Assembly: GCF_024459955.1 (NCBI RefSeq)
Contig: NZ_JANFXK010000025.1
Span: forward strand, 1-41,871
DNA length: 41,871 nt
Source: Anaerovorax odorimutans
GTDB taxonomy: Bacteria > Bacillota > Clostridia > Peptostreptococcales > Anaerovoracaceae
Direction of reading: 5' to 3'
Below are positions 25,360 to 32,871 of this stretch, piece by piece. Both the position numbers and the translations under genes were made by a program. Numbering within the stretch: position 1 is the first letter of the stretch; each line of letters begins with the position of its first letter. The notes beneath the pieces are model-generated. The model saw nothing but the letters and a program-made list of their open reading frames with translations, did not search any database and was not told the origin of the DNA.

Positions 25360-25372
25360 GGAAACTGTTTCC
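25360..25372. promoter_or_regulatory. Palindrome just upstream of the plus-strand regulator
   Basis: GGAAAC-T-GTTTCC is a perfect 6+6 dyad directly before the GGGAGGAAG ribosome binding site of the gene at 25386. A related half, GAAAACTGT, occurs at 25341-25349. This looks like an operator for a small HTH repressor, but is short. Confidence 0.4.
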
Positions 25373-25385
25373 GGGAGGAAGAACA

Positions 25386-25766
25386 ATGAAGAAAAAGACT
25401 AATTTAAAAGAGATCGATCTAAAGAAAATGGGAAGAAGAATCCGGACTCAGCGCGAGGCTATCCATATGACGAGAAGCCGGCTGGCAGCCAAGCTGGGTG
25501 TTTCCAGTAAGTTTGTGGCGGATATTGAATATGGTGATAAAGGCGTTTCGATTCAAACGCTGTACAGGCTGAGTCAGATTTTGAATCTGAGCGCTGATTA
25601 TATTTTGGCCGGAGATAAAGCGGTGAGCGGCAATGAGGACCCTGAGACCGAGAGGATCAAGGAGAATATCATGGGACCTCTTTCCGCCTGCTCCGTAGAG
25701 CAGCTGAAGTGCATGGAGCAGATTGCCAGGTATTATGTGGAAGGCATCGTAGGCAAGGAAGAGTAA
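25386..25766 (+). CDS. Xre-type helix-turn-helix regulator
   Basis: Protein of 126 residues with an HTH_3 domain at about 15-70: MGRRIRTQREAIHMTRSRLAAKLGVSSKFVADIEYGDKGVSIQTLYRLSQILNLSADYILAG. The two DNA helices are RSRLAAKLG and SSKFVADIE. A basic N-terminal tail (MKKKTNLKEIDLKK) and a short C-terminal helix (LSACSVEQLKCMEQIARYYVEGI) flank it; the latter resembles dimer helices of SlrR/SinR-like and Clostridium Xre regulators. GGGAGGAAG lies 7 bases before the ATG. It diverges from the other regulator and is followed at 25882 by a membrane protein with its own promoter. A role in the same developmental switch is inferred from the shared intergenic region only. Confidence 0.82.
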   Translation: MKKKTNLKEIDLKKMGRRIRTQREAIHMTRSRLAAKLGVSSKFVADIEYGDKGVSIQTLYRLSQILNLSADYILAGDKAVSGNEDPETERIKENIMGPLSACSVEQLKCMEQIARYYVEGIVGKEE

Positions 25767-25788
25767 GAGTTTTAGAATACTAAAAAAA

Positions 25789-25817
25789 TTGCATGTACTG
25801 TGGTATTGAATTATAAT
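25789..25817 (+). promoter_or_regulatory. Sigma-A type promoter for the membrane-anchored protein gene
   Basis: TTGCAT (25789-25794), a 17-base spacer and a perfect TATAAT (25812-25817) stand 64 bases before the gene at 25882. Spacing and boxes are close to consensus. Confidence 0.75.
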
Positions 25818-25881
25818 ACGGGTAACTGATGCACCGCAAAATAAAAAGGATAAGGGAAAACCTTACGGAAAGGAAAGTAAT

Positions 25882-26625
25882 ATGGCTGAAAATAGGAAGG
25901 GTGGACAAGCTACAGCAAGGAACAAAGTTGAGAAAGCGCTGATACAGGCCTTGGAAGAGGATATGGGGGAGATTCCGGAGGCCTCTATTACCGTGGATGA
26001 ATTGAAGGCTTTGGAATCTGCCGACAAGAAAAAGCGGAAGAAGCGGACGGTACGATATGTCAGTGTGGCGGCAATTGCGGTAATTGTGTGTGCGGCGGTG
26101 GTTTATGTGGCGTGGCCGGAGACAGCAGTCCCGGTCGACGCCGATAAGAATACGGAGCAGAGGGTTGAGACCGGGGATGGGGAGATCGTGATTAATGAAG
26201 GGGACGGTGTTGGGGAAATTGGGATAACTGAATATAATGAAACTAATTGGGATGCAGTTAGAAGTTACCAAGAAAAGTTTCCGGGACTGGGAATTCCCCA
26301 GTATATTCCAGAAGAATACAATTTTAATAATTTAAATATAGAAAAGTACAGTAAAGAAGAGTTCTATGCGTGCTTTACATATGAGAAAGGTAAAGAGCCT
26401 TTGTTAATTGAACAAAGAACATATCGAGAGGATGCAGCAAAAACGTCCTTTATAACAGAAGGAGCACAAACTATAAAGACAAAACTAGGGACAGCTTATG
26501 CAATGCCACAAGAAGGAGGCTCAACATTTATAATAATTAATTTAAAGACTGGAGACCTTTCTGTAAAGGGAACGTTGGATACTAAGGAGTTAATAAAAAT
26601 TTTAGATAATGTAGAAATGCCTTAA
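25882..26625 (+). CDS. Single-pass membrane-anchored protein, possible DUF4367-like
   Basis: Protein of 247 residues, function unknown. Residues 1-50 are cytoplasmic and charged, ending in KKKRKKR; residues 57-78 (SVAAIAVIVCAAVVYVAWP) form one membrane segment; the rest is outside. The arrangement, with a short acidic inside part, a stop-transfer-like basic patch and a soluble outer domain containing GIPQYIPEEYNFNNLNIEKYS, recalls anti-sigma-like or DUF4367 proteins of Clostridia, but this is resemblance only. AAAGGAAAG precedes the ATG. The first 340 bases have moderate GC while the rest, from about 26220, is clearly AT-rich, so the outer domain may have a different origin. The stop codon lies inside the following hairpin. 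Confidence 0.75.
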   Translation: MAENRKGGQATARNKVEKALIQALEEDMGEIPEASITVDELKALESADKKKRKKRTVRYVSVAAIAVIVCAAVVYVAWPETAVPVDADKNTEQRVETGDGEIVINEGDGVGEIGITEYNETNWDAVRSYQEKFPGLGIPQYIPEEYNFNNLNIEKYSKEEFYACFTYEKGKEPLLIEQRTYREDAAKTSFITEGAQTIKTKLGTAYAMPQEGGSTFIIINLKTGDLSVKGTLDTKELIKILDNVEMP

Positions 26626-26644
26626 ATATATGTTTAAGGCATTT
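26615..26644. terminator. Bidirectional hairpin between two convergent genes
   Basis: A perfect 12-base-pair stem (26615-26626 with 26633-26644), 6-base loop, includes the stop codon of the plus-strand gene and lies 10 bases from the end of the minus-strand gene. T tails are short on both sides, so efficiency is uncertain. Confidence 0.7.
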
Positions 26645-26654
26645 CTAAAAAGTA

Positions 26655-27044
26655 TTAAAAGACACTACTGTAGCAAGTACGGGAAAGGCTGGAGCTTCCT
26701 TTTTTACTAGTGAAGACAGCTTTTATACGATAGACTTTACCTTTGACAAGCGTGAATGTGTAAGGGAAGTTAAGGGTTGAAACTTTAGTCTTTGTGCGTG
26801 AAACGGTTTTTACAGAAACGCCAGTTGCTGTTCGCCAAGAACCGTTATATTTTTCTTGCAAAGTCATTTTATTGGTACAAGAATCTACAGTGGTGGTATA
26901 GCGAATGTCTGCAGAAACTCGTGCAGATGTATTACTAGTGCGAGCAGCTGACACTGTTGCAGCACTTGTATACGCACTGACCACACTCACCGATCCGAAG
27001 ACCAGCACCAACGCAATAACGAGAAAAAGACATTTTCTTTTCAT
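26655..27044 (-). CDS. Small secreted protein of unknown function
   Basis: Protein of 129 residues with a clear Sec signal peptide: MKRKC, hydrophobic LFLVIALVLVFGSVSVV, and a likely signal peptidase cut after VSA near residue 24 or AAT soon after. The mature part is rich in Ser, Thr and basic residues and has only two cysteines (in VDSCTNKM and SRTCYSS), well placed for one disulfide. No catalytic motif or cell-wall anchor is seen. AAGAAAGGTAGG stands before the ATG. Local DNA is AT-rich like the second half of the convergent neighbour. I do not recognise the family; a secreted, disulfide-stabilised beta-type domain is the most that can be said. Confidence 0.75.
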   Translation of the reverse strand: MKRKCLFLVIALVLVFGSVSVVSAYTSAATVSAARTSNTSARVSADIRYTTTVDSCTNKMTLQEKYNGSWRTATGVSVKTVSRTKTKVSTLNFPYTFTLVKGKVYRIKAVFTSKKGSSSLSRTCYSSVF

Positions 27045-27113
27045 TTTTTCCTACCTTTCTTCAATAAACATAAGTAATAAATATGCTGGTTTAATTTACC
27101 GTGATGAAGGCCT

Positions 27114-27159
27114 AAAAGACAATAATTGTCCGGGAACGGAAGTCGTATTGTCTTTTTTT
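27114..27159 (+). terminator. Orphan intrinsic terminator between divergent genes
   Basis: A perfect 11-base-pair stem (27114-27124 with 27146-27156) closes a 21-base loop that itself holds CCG/CGG, and runs into seven T at 27153-27159 on the plus strand. No plus-strand gene ends here. It may end an unseen short transcript, guard the pgi promoter from read-through, or act in the leader of the minus-strand secreted-protein gene. Confidence 0.7.
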
Positions 27160-27256
27160 CTGTCAAAAGTTCAAAAAAGTGGCCGATAAAATGGAGAAAA
27201 ACGCATAAAAAGACTATTTTTTTTGTACTGCGCCGGGATATCAGAAAAATATCTTC

Positions 27257-27285
27257 TTGAATAACTGCAAAAGGCAGATTACAAT
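27257..27285 (+). promoter_or_regulatory. Promoter for glucose-6-phosphate isomerase
   Basis: TTGAAT (27257-27262), a 17-base spacer and TACAAT (27280-27285) end 28 bases before the ATG at 27314, leaving a short leader that holds the AGAGGAGG site. Confidence 0.65.
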
Positions 27286-27313
27286 GAGAAAGACAGGAAA
27301 GAGGAGGTTTTTG

Positions 27314-28534
27314 ATGGATATAAAAGCAGACGTTTCCAGAAGCCAGCTGGCAAAAGAGGAGATCGACAGCAAAAGGGCTGAGGCCGATGCGGCGCTGGAA
27401 AAGCTTTGGTCTGGAAAAGAGGATTTTACAGGGTGGGTAAAACTGCCCATGCAATACGATAAGGCTGAGGTGGAGAGCATTTTGGCCGCAGCTGATCTTA
27501 TTCGCCAGCAGTGTGAGCTTTTGATTGTCATAGGAATCGGAGGCTCTTATCTCGGCGCCAAGGCGGCTATAGAGGCTCTGCCCAGGGAGCCGGGATCACC
27601 GGAGATAAGATTTGCGGGAACTAATCTGAGCGCAGCTTGTCATGCCCAGCTGCTGGCGGAAATGCGTGGCAGGGAAGTGAGTCTATGCGTGATTTCCAAG
27701 TCAGGGACGACAGTGGAAACCGCGGCCTCTTTCCATATATTTAAAAAAGAGCTGATCGATACATATGGACCGGAGGAAGCCAAAAGGCGCATCTATGTCA
27801 TAACCGATCCGGAAAAGGGCGCGCTGAGGGAAGAGGCCGAAAGGGAAGGCTATGTCAGCTTTTCCGTTCCTTCCGATATAGGCGGCCGGTATTCGGTTCT
27901 GACCCCGGTAGGACTGCTGCCCATCGCGGCGGCAGGGGCTGATATAAAGGCGATGCTGGCCGGAGCCGAGGCCATGGCGGTCTGCCCGGACTGGGATTTT
28001 TCAGCAAAGGACTATGCCATTGCAAGATACCTGCTCCTGCAGAAGGGCAAGTCGATCGAAGCGTTTCCATATTTCGAGCCGCGGCTCAGATCCTTTGTGG
28101 AATGGATTCGGCAGCTTTACGGAGAAAGCGAAGGGAAAAAGGGAACGGGACTGTTTCCCGCAGGTCTGGAACTGACCACAGACCTTCATTCCATAGGGCA
28201 ATTTTTGCAGCAGGGAAGTCAGGTGTTTTTCGAGACCATACTGAATGTCCTGGAATCAGAAACAGACTTAACCATTCCTTCCGGGCCTCTTGAGGGAAAA
28301 ACGCTGAATCAGCTCAACCGGGCTGCGGTCAAAGGTGTCATTGAGGCTCACGGCGGAGCGGAAATCCCCATCATCCGCATTGACATTCCAAAGCTGGATG
28401 CTTTTTATTTCGGGCAGCTGATCTACTTTTTTGAAACCACCTGCGCCATCACGGCCACACTGATGGGAGTCAATCCCTTCGATCAGCCGGGAGTCGAAGC
28501 GTACAAAAAAGAAATGAAAAAAGAAATTTCCTAA
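27314..28534 (+). CDS. pgi: Glucose-6-phosphate isomerase
   Basis: Isomerase of 406 residues joining glucose 6-phosphate and fructose 6-phosphate. Family blocks in order are DFTGWVKLP, LLIVIGIGGSYLGAKAAIEAL, VISKSGTTVETAASFHIFKK (sugar phosphate loop), GGRYSVLTPVGLLPIAAAG, LTTDLHSIGQFLQQG (with the Glu/His catalytic region around FFETILNV) and GVEAYKKEM with the C-terminal lysine. ATG 27314 is chosen for the strong GAGGAGG site 6 bases before; an in-frame ATG at 27257 falls on the promoter. Size is at the low end for clostridial enzymes (about 450). It stands alone, not in the glycogen operon. Confidence 0.94.
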   Translation: MDIKADVSRSQLAKEEIDSKRAEADAALEKLWSGKEDFTGWVKLPMQYDKAEVESILAAADLIRQQCELLIVIGIGGSYLGAKAAIEALPREPGSPEIRFAGTNLSAACHAQLLAEMRGREVSLCVISKSGTTVETAASFHIFKKELIDTYGPEEAKRRIYVITDPEKGALREEAEREGYVSFSVPSDIGGRYSVLTPVGLLPIAAAGADIKAMLAGAEAMAVCPDWDFSAKDYAIARYLLLQKGKSIEAFPYFEPRLRSFVEWIRQLYGESEGKKGTGLFPAGLELTTDLHSIGQFLQQGSQVFFETILNVLESETDLTIPSGPLEGKTLNQLNRAAVKGVIEAHGGAEIPIIRIDIPKLDAFYFGQLIYFFETTCAITATLMGVNPFDQPGVEAYKKEMKKEIS

Positions 28535-28554
28535 TGCAAAGAGGGCAAAAATAG

Positions 28555-28584
28555 TTTACAATAGATAAGTGTATGGTATATAAT
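28555..28584 (+). promoter_or_regulatory. Strong promoter for the stand-alone hbd gene
   Basis: TTTACA (28555-28560), an 18-base spacer and perfect TATAAT (28579-28584) lie about 78 bases before the ATG. A leader of about 70 bases follows. Confidence 0.75.
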
Positions 28585-28610
28585 ATCCCATAAGGATAAA
28601 GTTAATTTTT

Positions 28611-28641
28611 TAACAATCGGCTCCGAGAAGGCGGGTTGTTA
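28611..28641 (+). promoter_or_regulatory. Hairpin in the hbd leader
   Basis: TAACAATC (28611-28618) can pair with GGTTGTTA (28634-28641), one G-U pair included, just before the AAGGAGG site. No T run follows, so it is more likely an mRNA-stabilising or translational element than an attenuator. Confidence 0.4.
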
Positions 28642-28661
28642 CACTACAAGGAGGACATACA

Positions 28662-29510
28662 ATGAAAAAAGTAGGAGTATTAGGAACAGGCACAATGGGT
28701 GCTGGAATTATTCAGGTTCTTGCTCAGAACGGATACGAAGTAGTACTGAGAGCCAGAAGACAGACTTCCGTTGACAACGGTATCGCTACCGTTACAAAGA
28801 ATCTGGACAAAATGGTAAAAAAAGAAAAGATTACAGCTGCTGACAAAGATGAAATCCTGAGCAGAGTTCACGGTTCAACCGATATCAGCATCGTAAAAGA
28901 CGCTGACCTGATTATCGAAGCCGCTACTGAAAATATGGAAGCAAAGAAAGCACTGTTCCAGGAGCTGGACGAACTGTGCAAGCCGGACACAATCATCGCT
29001 ACTAATACTTCCGCTCTGTCCATCACAGAGATCGCAGCTGCAACTAACAGACCGGACAAGATCATCGGCATGCATTTCTTCAACCCGGTTCCTGCTATGA
29101 AGCTGGTTGAGATCGTAAAAGGTCTGACAACTTCCGATGAAACAAGAGAAACAATTCTCGAACTGACCAGAAGCCTGAAGAAGACTCCTGTAGACGTTGC
29201 CGAAGCTCCTGGATTCGTAGTAAACAGAATCCTGATCCCGATGATAAACGAAGGTATCGGCATCCTGGCTGACGGCGTTGCTGACGTTGAAGGCATTGAC
29301 ACAGCTATGCAGCTGGGCGCAAACCACCCGATGGGACCTCTCGCACTGGGCGACCTGATCGGACTGGACGTTTGCCTGGCAATCATGGAAACTCTGTACA
29401 CAGAATTTGGCGACACAAAATACAGACCGCATACACTGCTGAGAAAAATGGTTAGAGCCAACAAGCTGGGAAGAAAGACTGGCGTTGGTTTCTACGACTA
29501 CAGCAAATAA
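28662..29510 (+). CDS. hbd: 3-hydroxybutyryl-CoA dehydrogenase, predicted NADP-type
   Basis: Enzyme of 282 residues reducing acetoacetyl-CoA to (S)-3-hydroxybutyryl-CoA in butyrate formation. The Rossmann loop is [12 protein letters not shown]. The second beta strand ends [10 protein letters not shown]: the Asp of NAD-linked enzymes is replaced by Ala31 with Arg30, Arg32 and Arg33 around it, as in the NADP-linked enzyme of Clostridium kluyveri (IIRGRTEGS, from memory). Catalytic block: [16 protein letters not shown]; then [19 protein letters not shown] and a [13 protein letters not shown] tail. Codon choice is strongly biased, the promoter is near consensus and AAGGAGG precedes the ATG, all signs of high expression. 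Single gene, closed by a strong terminator. Confidence 0.95.
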   Translation: MKKVGVLGTGTMGAGIIQVLAQNGYEVVLRARRQTSVDNGIATVTKNLDKMVKKEKITAADKDEILSRVHGSTDISIVKDADLIIEAATENMEAKKALFQELDELCKPDTIIATNTSALSITEIAAATNRPDKIIGMHFFNPVPAMKLVEIVKGLTTSDETRETILELTRSLKKTPVDVAEAPGFVVNRILIPMINEGIGILADGVADVEGIDTAMQLGANHPMGPLALGDLIGLDVCLAIMETLYTEFGDTKYRPHTLLRKMVRANKLGRKTGVGFYDYSK

Positions 29511-29550
29511 ACGGATACATACTGCAACCTGCGTATAGAACGTAAATTCA

Positions 29551-29593
29551 GAGCTATTGTGCCGGATTGATCCGGCGCGATAGCTCTCTTTTT
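29551..29593 (+). terminator. Strong intrinsic terminator after hbd
   Basis: A 16-base-pair stem (29551-29566 with 29571-29586, two G-U pairs), a TTGA tetraloop and TCTTTTTG. One of the clearest terminators in the window. Confidence 0.92.
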
Positions 29594-29610
29594 GTGCGGA
29601 GAAGCGAAAA

Positions 29611-29630
29611 CCATCGGCTACTGCCGATGG
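29611..29630. repeat. Short perfect hairpin downstream of the hbd terminator
   Basis: CCATCGGC, a TACT loop and GCCGATGG form a perfect 8-base-pair hairpin with no T tail. It starts the 29594-30224 stretch, which holds no convincing gene. Confidence 0.5.
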
Positions 29631-29763
29631 AAAGCTGCCGATTTCTATACGGCTTCCTCTGCTGCGCCCGGCAGCCTGCATCCGAAAAGGATAAATGTCA
29701 CACAGACTCCGAAAAAAGTGGAAAACTGATAGTTCTGTCGGAGTTGCCCCGGGAAAATAAGGA

Positions 29764-29956
29764 GGAATATCGTAATATGCGATCGTTTGAAGGACAAATG
29801 ATATTTTTAGGAAAGAATGAGGTGAGATTTTTAAAAAACTGTCAAAATCGCGCAATCAAATACTCCTGATTGATATTTAGCCGCGCGTCCCTTCCCGAAT
29901 CGCTATGAAACTATCAAAGCAGTGCGATAAAATACGCCCCATTGATATTCATACGC
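29764..29956. repeat. Degenerate tandem repeat with a 72-base period
   Basis: In a gene-free stretch, the octamer TGATATTT or a one-base variant recurs at 29799, 29871 and 29943, exactly 72 bases apart, with a weaker TGATAGTT at 29727. The two best units (29836-29884 and 29908-29956) agree at about 36 of 49 positions by eye. TGCGAT or CGCAAT stands about 20 bases before each. Unit function is unknown. Confidence 0.55.
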
Positions 29957-30139
29957 TGTGACCCAGTGCAGCTGCGATAGCAGGCCGGATTCCGTAAGAA
30001 GCTGCGGTAACTTTTTCTGAAATTTGCAGACCGGTTACCAAAGCCACCGCTTCAAACCGCCGGGCATAACATAAGGATTAGTTTTCCCCTTCCCATACCG
30101 AAAAAAGCATCTGATTCCGCTGTATATTGGTACCTCATT

Positions 30140-30166
30140 GCCGCCATCCGCTATAGGAATGGCGGC
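30140..30166. repeat. Inverted repeat upstream of the DMT permease
   Basis: GCCGCCAT (30140-30147) and ATGGCGGC (30159-30166) form a perfect 8-base-pair stem with an 11-base loop, 59 bases before the permease start. A TATAAT follows at 30177-30182, without a good -35 box, so this could be an operator or a weak upstream terminator. Confidence 0.45.
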
Positions 30167-30224
30167 GGCTGTCAGCTATAATTTTATTATGGCATCACGA
30201 AAAAGCAGGATAATAGGAGGGACC

Positions 30225-31133
30225 ATGAAAAAGAGTGTTTTGCTGCCGCTTTTGGCGATTAACTTTTACCACGTTATGGGTGGCTTTGATTTTATCGTTA
30301 TCGACAAACTGACAGAGACGGCTTCGCCGGTAACCGTTATTTTTCTGAGGCTTTTACTGGCTGCGGTTATTTTGATGGCTTACGCCGCAGTGCGGAAAAT
30401 CAGCCTGAGAATTAAAAAAGAAGATCTTCTGAGAGTGATCTTGTGCGGCGGCATTGGGTTCGCTCTTTATTATACCCTTGAGGCAACCGGTATAGAGAAA
30501 ACCTCCGGTTCCCTGGCATCGCTGATCCTGGCTTTGATTCCGTTTTTCGGCATGGCCGGGGACAGACTCGTTTTCAAGAATCCGATATCCTGGAAGAAGG
30601 GAATCTGCGCATGCTGCTCTTTGGCAGGCGTTTTTCTGATCGTAACAGGATCGGAAGGATCCAATCTAACAGGCACGGTGTATGGGATTCTGATTATGTT
30701 TGCCGCCGCTTTGTCCTGGACCTCTTATATCATTTTAGTAAAGCCGCTGCAGGAAAAATACGATTTAATTGCTGTTACGGCGGTTCTTTTCCTTGTGGGA
30801 ACGATTTTCGAGCTTCCGTTTTTCCTTGCGTCCGGTCCGGCAGAGGTTCTGAGCCTGAGCGGATTTGACTGGACGATTCTGATCGCCACGGGGGTGGTAT
30901 GCATTGCCCTGGGGCAGGCGATGTACATATATGGTGTTGGCAGGCTGTCTGTCACAACCGTCTCCCTCTACGCCAACCTGCTGCCCCTTGTGACCGTGGT
31001 TTTTTCCTTTCTGTTTTTTGGGCAGGTTCTGAGTCTGCGGCAGCTGCTGGGAGGCGCGGTTATTCTGATTGTAGTCACCCTGTCATCGGTGCTGCCGGAC
31101 AAGGGGACGGATAGCCCTGCGGATACGGAGTAA
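30225..31133 (+). CDS. DMT-superfamily permease (EamA type)
   Basis: Integral membrane protein of 302 residues with about ten hydrophobic segments in two EamA halves, each near 130 residues. The first half holds FYHVMGGFDFIVIDKLTETASPVTVIFLRLLLAA and RVILCGGIGFALYYTLEATGIEKTSGSLASLILALIPFF, the second TVYGILIMFAAALSWTSYIILVKPLQ and ALGQAMYIYGVGRLSVTTVSLYANLLPLVTVVFSFLFFGQ. The family exports metabolites or drugs; the substrate here is unknown. ATG 30225 has ATAGGAGG 5 bases before it; an in-frame ATG at 30138 would add a non-conserved tail. It stands alone between a gene-free stretch and the rho promoter. Confidence 0.86.
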   Translation: MKKSVLLPLLAINFYHVMGGFDFIVIDKLTETASPVTVIFLRLLLAAVILMAYAAVRKISLRIKKEDLLRVILCGGIGFALYYTLEATGIEKTSGSLASLILALIPFFGMAGDRLVFKNPISWKKGICACCSLAGVFLIVTGSEGSNLTGTVYGILIMFAAALSWTSYIILVKPLQEKYDLIAVTAVLFLVGTIFELPFFLASGPAEVLSLSGFDWTILIATGVVCIALGQAMYIYGVGRLSVTTVSLYANLLPLVTVVFSFLFFGQVLSLRQLLGGAVILIVVTLSSVLPDKGTDSPADTE

Positions 31134-31192
31134 GCGGGAAAGCATAAAGAAAGCTGCCTGAGCATATTTTTTCTTCCGGTGCAAGAAAAACG

Positions 31193-31221
31193 TTGTACCC
31201 TTCCTCGAATTGGTATATATT
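31193..31221 (+). promoter_or_regulatory. Promoter of the rho operon
   Basis: TTGTAC (31193-31198), a 17-base spacer and TATATT (31216-31221) lie 128 bases before rho, giving a leader of about 120 bases. Confidence 0.65.
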
Positions 31222-31319
31222 ATTTATATTAGAGATCTGAAAATCTTATCTGTTTTATCTATTTACACGACCTCCAGTGAAATCACCAAAACAGGACGAC
31301 AAAAGCAAGAAAGGAACGC

Positions 31320-31382
31320 ATGGCGTTGCTGTGCGTGGAATGTGACTTATGGAAGAAAAAATACTTAAGGGGAAGAAAGTAG
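31320..31382 (+). CDS. Possible 20-residue leader peptide overlapping the rho start
   Basis: ATG 31320 has a good AAGAAAGGA site 5 bases before it and opens a 20-codon frame (begins MALLCVEC, ends KKKYLRGRK) that stops at 31380-31382, inside rho and out of its frame. The rho ATG at 31349 itself has only a weak site. Ribosomes on this frame could block or couple rho translation. No homologue is known to me; it may be chance. Confidence 0.35.
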   Translation: MALLCVECDLWKKKYLRGRK

Positions 31383-32869
31383 CCGAATTGAGAGCAATGG
31401 CAAAGGAATTGGGGCTCAAGGGCTGTGACGCTATGCGTAAAGCGGAGCTTATCGAAGCGCTCTTGCAGGTGCCTGCGCAGCAGGCAGAGGACGCCGAAAC
31501 GGAACAGACGGAAGCGAAGCCCAGGAGTAGGGAGAAAAACGGAAGAACTGCCAAAATGCCGAGGGGAAGGGCAAAAGCAAAGGACGCAGATCCGGTCAAA
31601 GAAGCCAGGCCCGGCGGAGAAGAAAAACCTGCCAAAGAGACAAAGGCAAAGGATAAAGAGCCCGAAGCCGCCGCGCCTCCAGCAGAAGACGAGGCTGCGG
31701 AGAACAAGGGGAAAAGGGGCGAACGGAAAGTAGTGCCGGACAAAGAGGATCGGCCTGAAGTGGAAGGCATCCTGGAACTTGCCGACGGCGGCTTTGGCTT
31801 CCTGCGTTTTTCCAATTTCCTCACCAGCGACAAGGATATCTATGTTTCCCCTGCCCAGATAAGAAGGTTCAATCTGAAGACCGGTGATAAGATCCGGGGA
31901 ATTTCAAGAAAACCCAACGAAGGGGAGCGGTTCGGAGCGCTGCTCTATGTGGTGACGGTTAATGGGGATGAGCCCGGCGTAGCGATAAAGCGGCCGCATT
32001 TTGAGGATCTGACGCCGATCTTTCCCGATCAGAGGCTGACTCTGGAGGACGGAAGCAGAGATCTTTCCATGCGCTTGATCGACTTGATCGCGCCCATAGG
32101 AAAGGGACAGCGCGGACTGATCGTAGCACCGCCGAAAGCAGGAAAAACCGTTCTTTTGAAAAAGATTGCCAACAGCATTGAAAAGAAATATCCGGACGTT
32201 GAAATGATCGTTCTTCTGGTGGACGAAAGACCGGAGGAGGTTACGGACATGAAACGTTCTCTCCAGGGGGGAGAGGTTATCTACTCCACCTTTGACGAGC
32301 TGCCGCAGCACCATGTAAAGGTCGCGGAAATGGTATTGGCGCGGGCCCAGCGTCTGGTGGAACACGGAAAAGACGTAGTCATTCTTTTGGACAGCATTAC
32401 CAGACTGGCCAGAGCGTATAACCTGGTAGTTCCCGCATCGGGCAGAACCCTTTCCGGCGGACTGGATCCGGGAGCGCTCCACAAACCGAAAAAGTTCTTC
32501 GGCGCGGCCAGAAACATGGAGGAGGGCGGCAGCATTACGATCCTTGCCACTGCGCTGGTGGAAACAGGCAGTCGTATGGACGACGTCATCTTCGAAGAAT
32601 TTAAGGGAACGGGAAATATGGAGCTGCATCTGGACAGAAGGCTTTCCGAAAAGCGTATCTTCCCGGCCATTGATCTGAATAAGTCGGGAACCAGAAGAGA
32701 AGATCTGTTGATGAATCAGGAAGAGCTGGGCGCGGTATGGGCTATGCGCAGAGCGCTTTCAAACGGAAGTACGCAGGATGTGACAGAGACGATCATCGAC
32801 AATCTGACCCACACCAAAAACAACCGCGACTTCATTCAGGTAATCAGAAAAGTAAGACTTGAGGGGTAA
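31349..32869 (+). CDS. rho: Transcription termination factor Rho
   Basis: Hexameric RNA helicase of 506 residues. Residues 1-45 are a Rho_N (SAP-like) domain: [31 protein letters not shown]. Residues 46-135 form a long low-complexity linker rich in Lys, Glu, Ala and Arg, an insertion seen in many high-residue Rho proteins but long for a Firmicute. The RNA-binding cold-shock domain follows ([15 protein letters not shown]...[18 protein letters not shown]). Walker A is APPKAGKT at 260-267; [16 protein letters not shown] is Walker B; the Q and R loops lie in [49 protein letters not shown]. The start has only a weak ribosome site and is overlapped by a short upstream frame. First gene of rho-DUF1385-prmC. 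Confidence 0.96.
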   Translation: MEEKILKGKKVAELRAMAKELGLKGCDAMRKAELIEALLQVPAQQAEDAETEQTEAKPRSREKNGRTAKMPRGRAKAKDADPVKEARPGGEEKPAKETKAKDKEPEAAAPPAEDEAAENKGKRGERKVVPDKEDRPEVEGILELADGGFGFLRFSNFLTSDKDIYVSPAQIRRFNLKTGDKIRGISRKPNEGERFGALLYVVTVNGDEPGVAIKRPHFEDLTPIFPDQRLTLEDGSRDLSMRLIDLIAPIGKGQRGLIVAPPKAGKTVLLKKIANSIEKKYPDVEMIVLLVDERPEEVTDMKRSLQGGEVIYSTFDELPQHHVKVAEMVLARAQRLVEHGKDVVILLDSITRLARAYNLVVPASGRTLSGGLDPGALHKPKKFFGAARNMEEGGSITILATALVETGSRMDDVIFEEFKGTGNMELHLDRRLSEKRIFPAIDLNKSGTRREDLLMNQEELGAVWAMRRALSNGSTQDVTETIIDNLTHTKNNRDFIQVIRKVRLEG

Positions 32870-32871
32870 GC

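Noticed and set aside
29567-29776. Upstream part of an open plus-strand frame beginning in the hbd terminator
   Set aside because: It starts inside the terminator loop with no ribosome site. Only the last 30 codons have a possible start and are listed as a weak finding.
29960-30075. Possible cobalamin or other riboswitch before the DMT permease
   Set aside because: Some GC-rich blocks look similar at first, but the conserved cobalamin-box and other class-defining blocks are absent.
30138-30224. Longer N-terminus for the DMT permease
   Set aside because: The added 29 residues lie across an inverted repeat and a -10-like box, and the downstream ATG has a much better ribosome site.
31134-31192. 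Terminator after the DMT permease gene
   Set aside because: There is a T run near 31168, but no stable stem directly before it; only short or AT-only pairings are possible.
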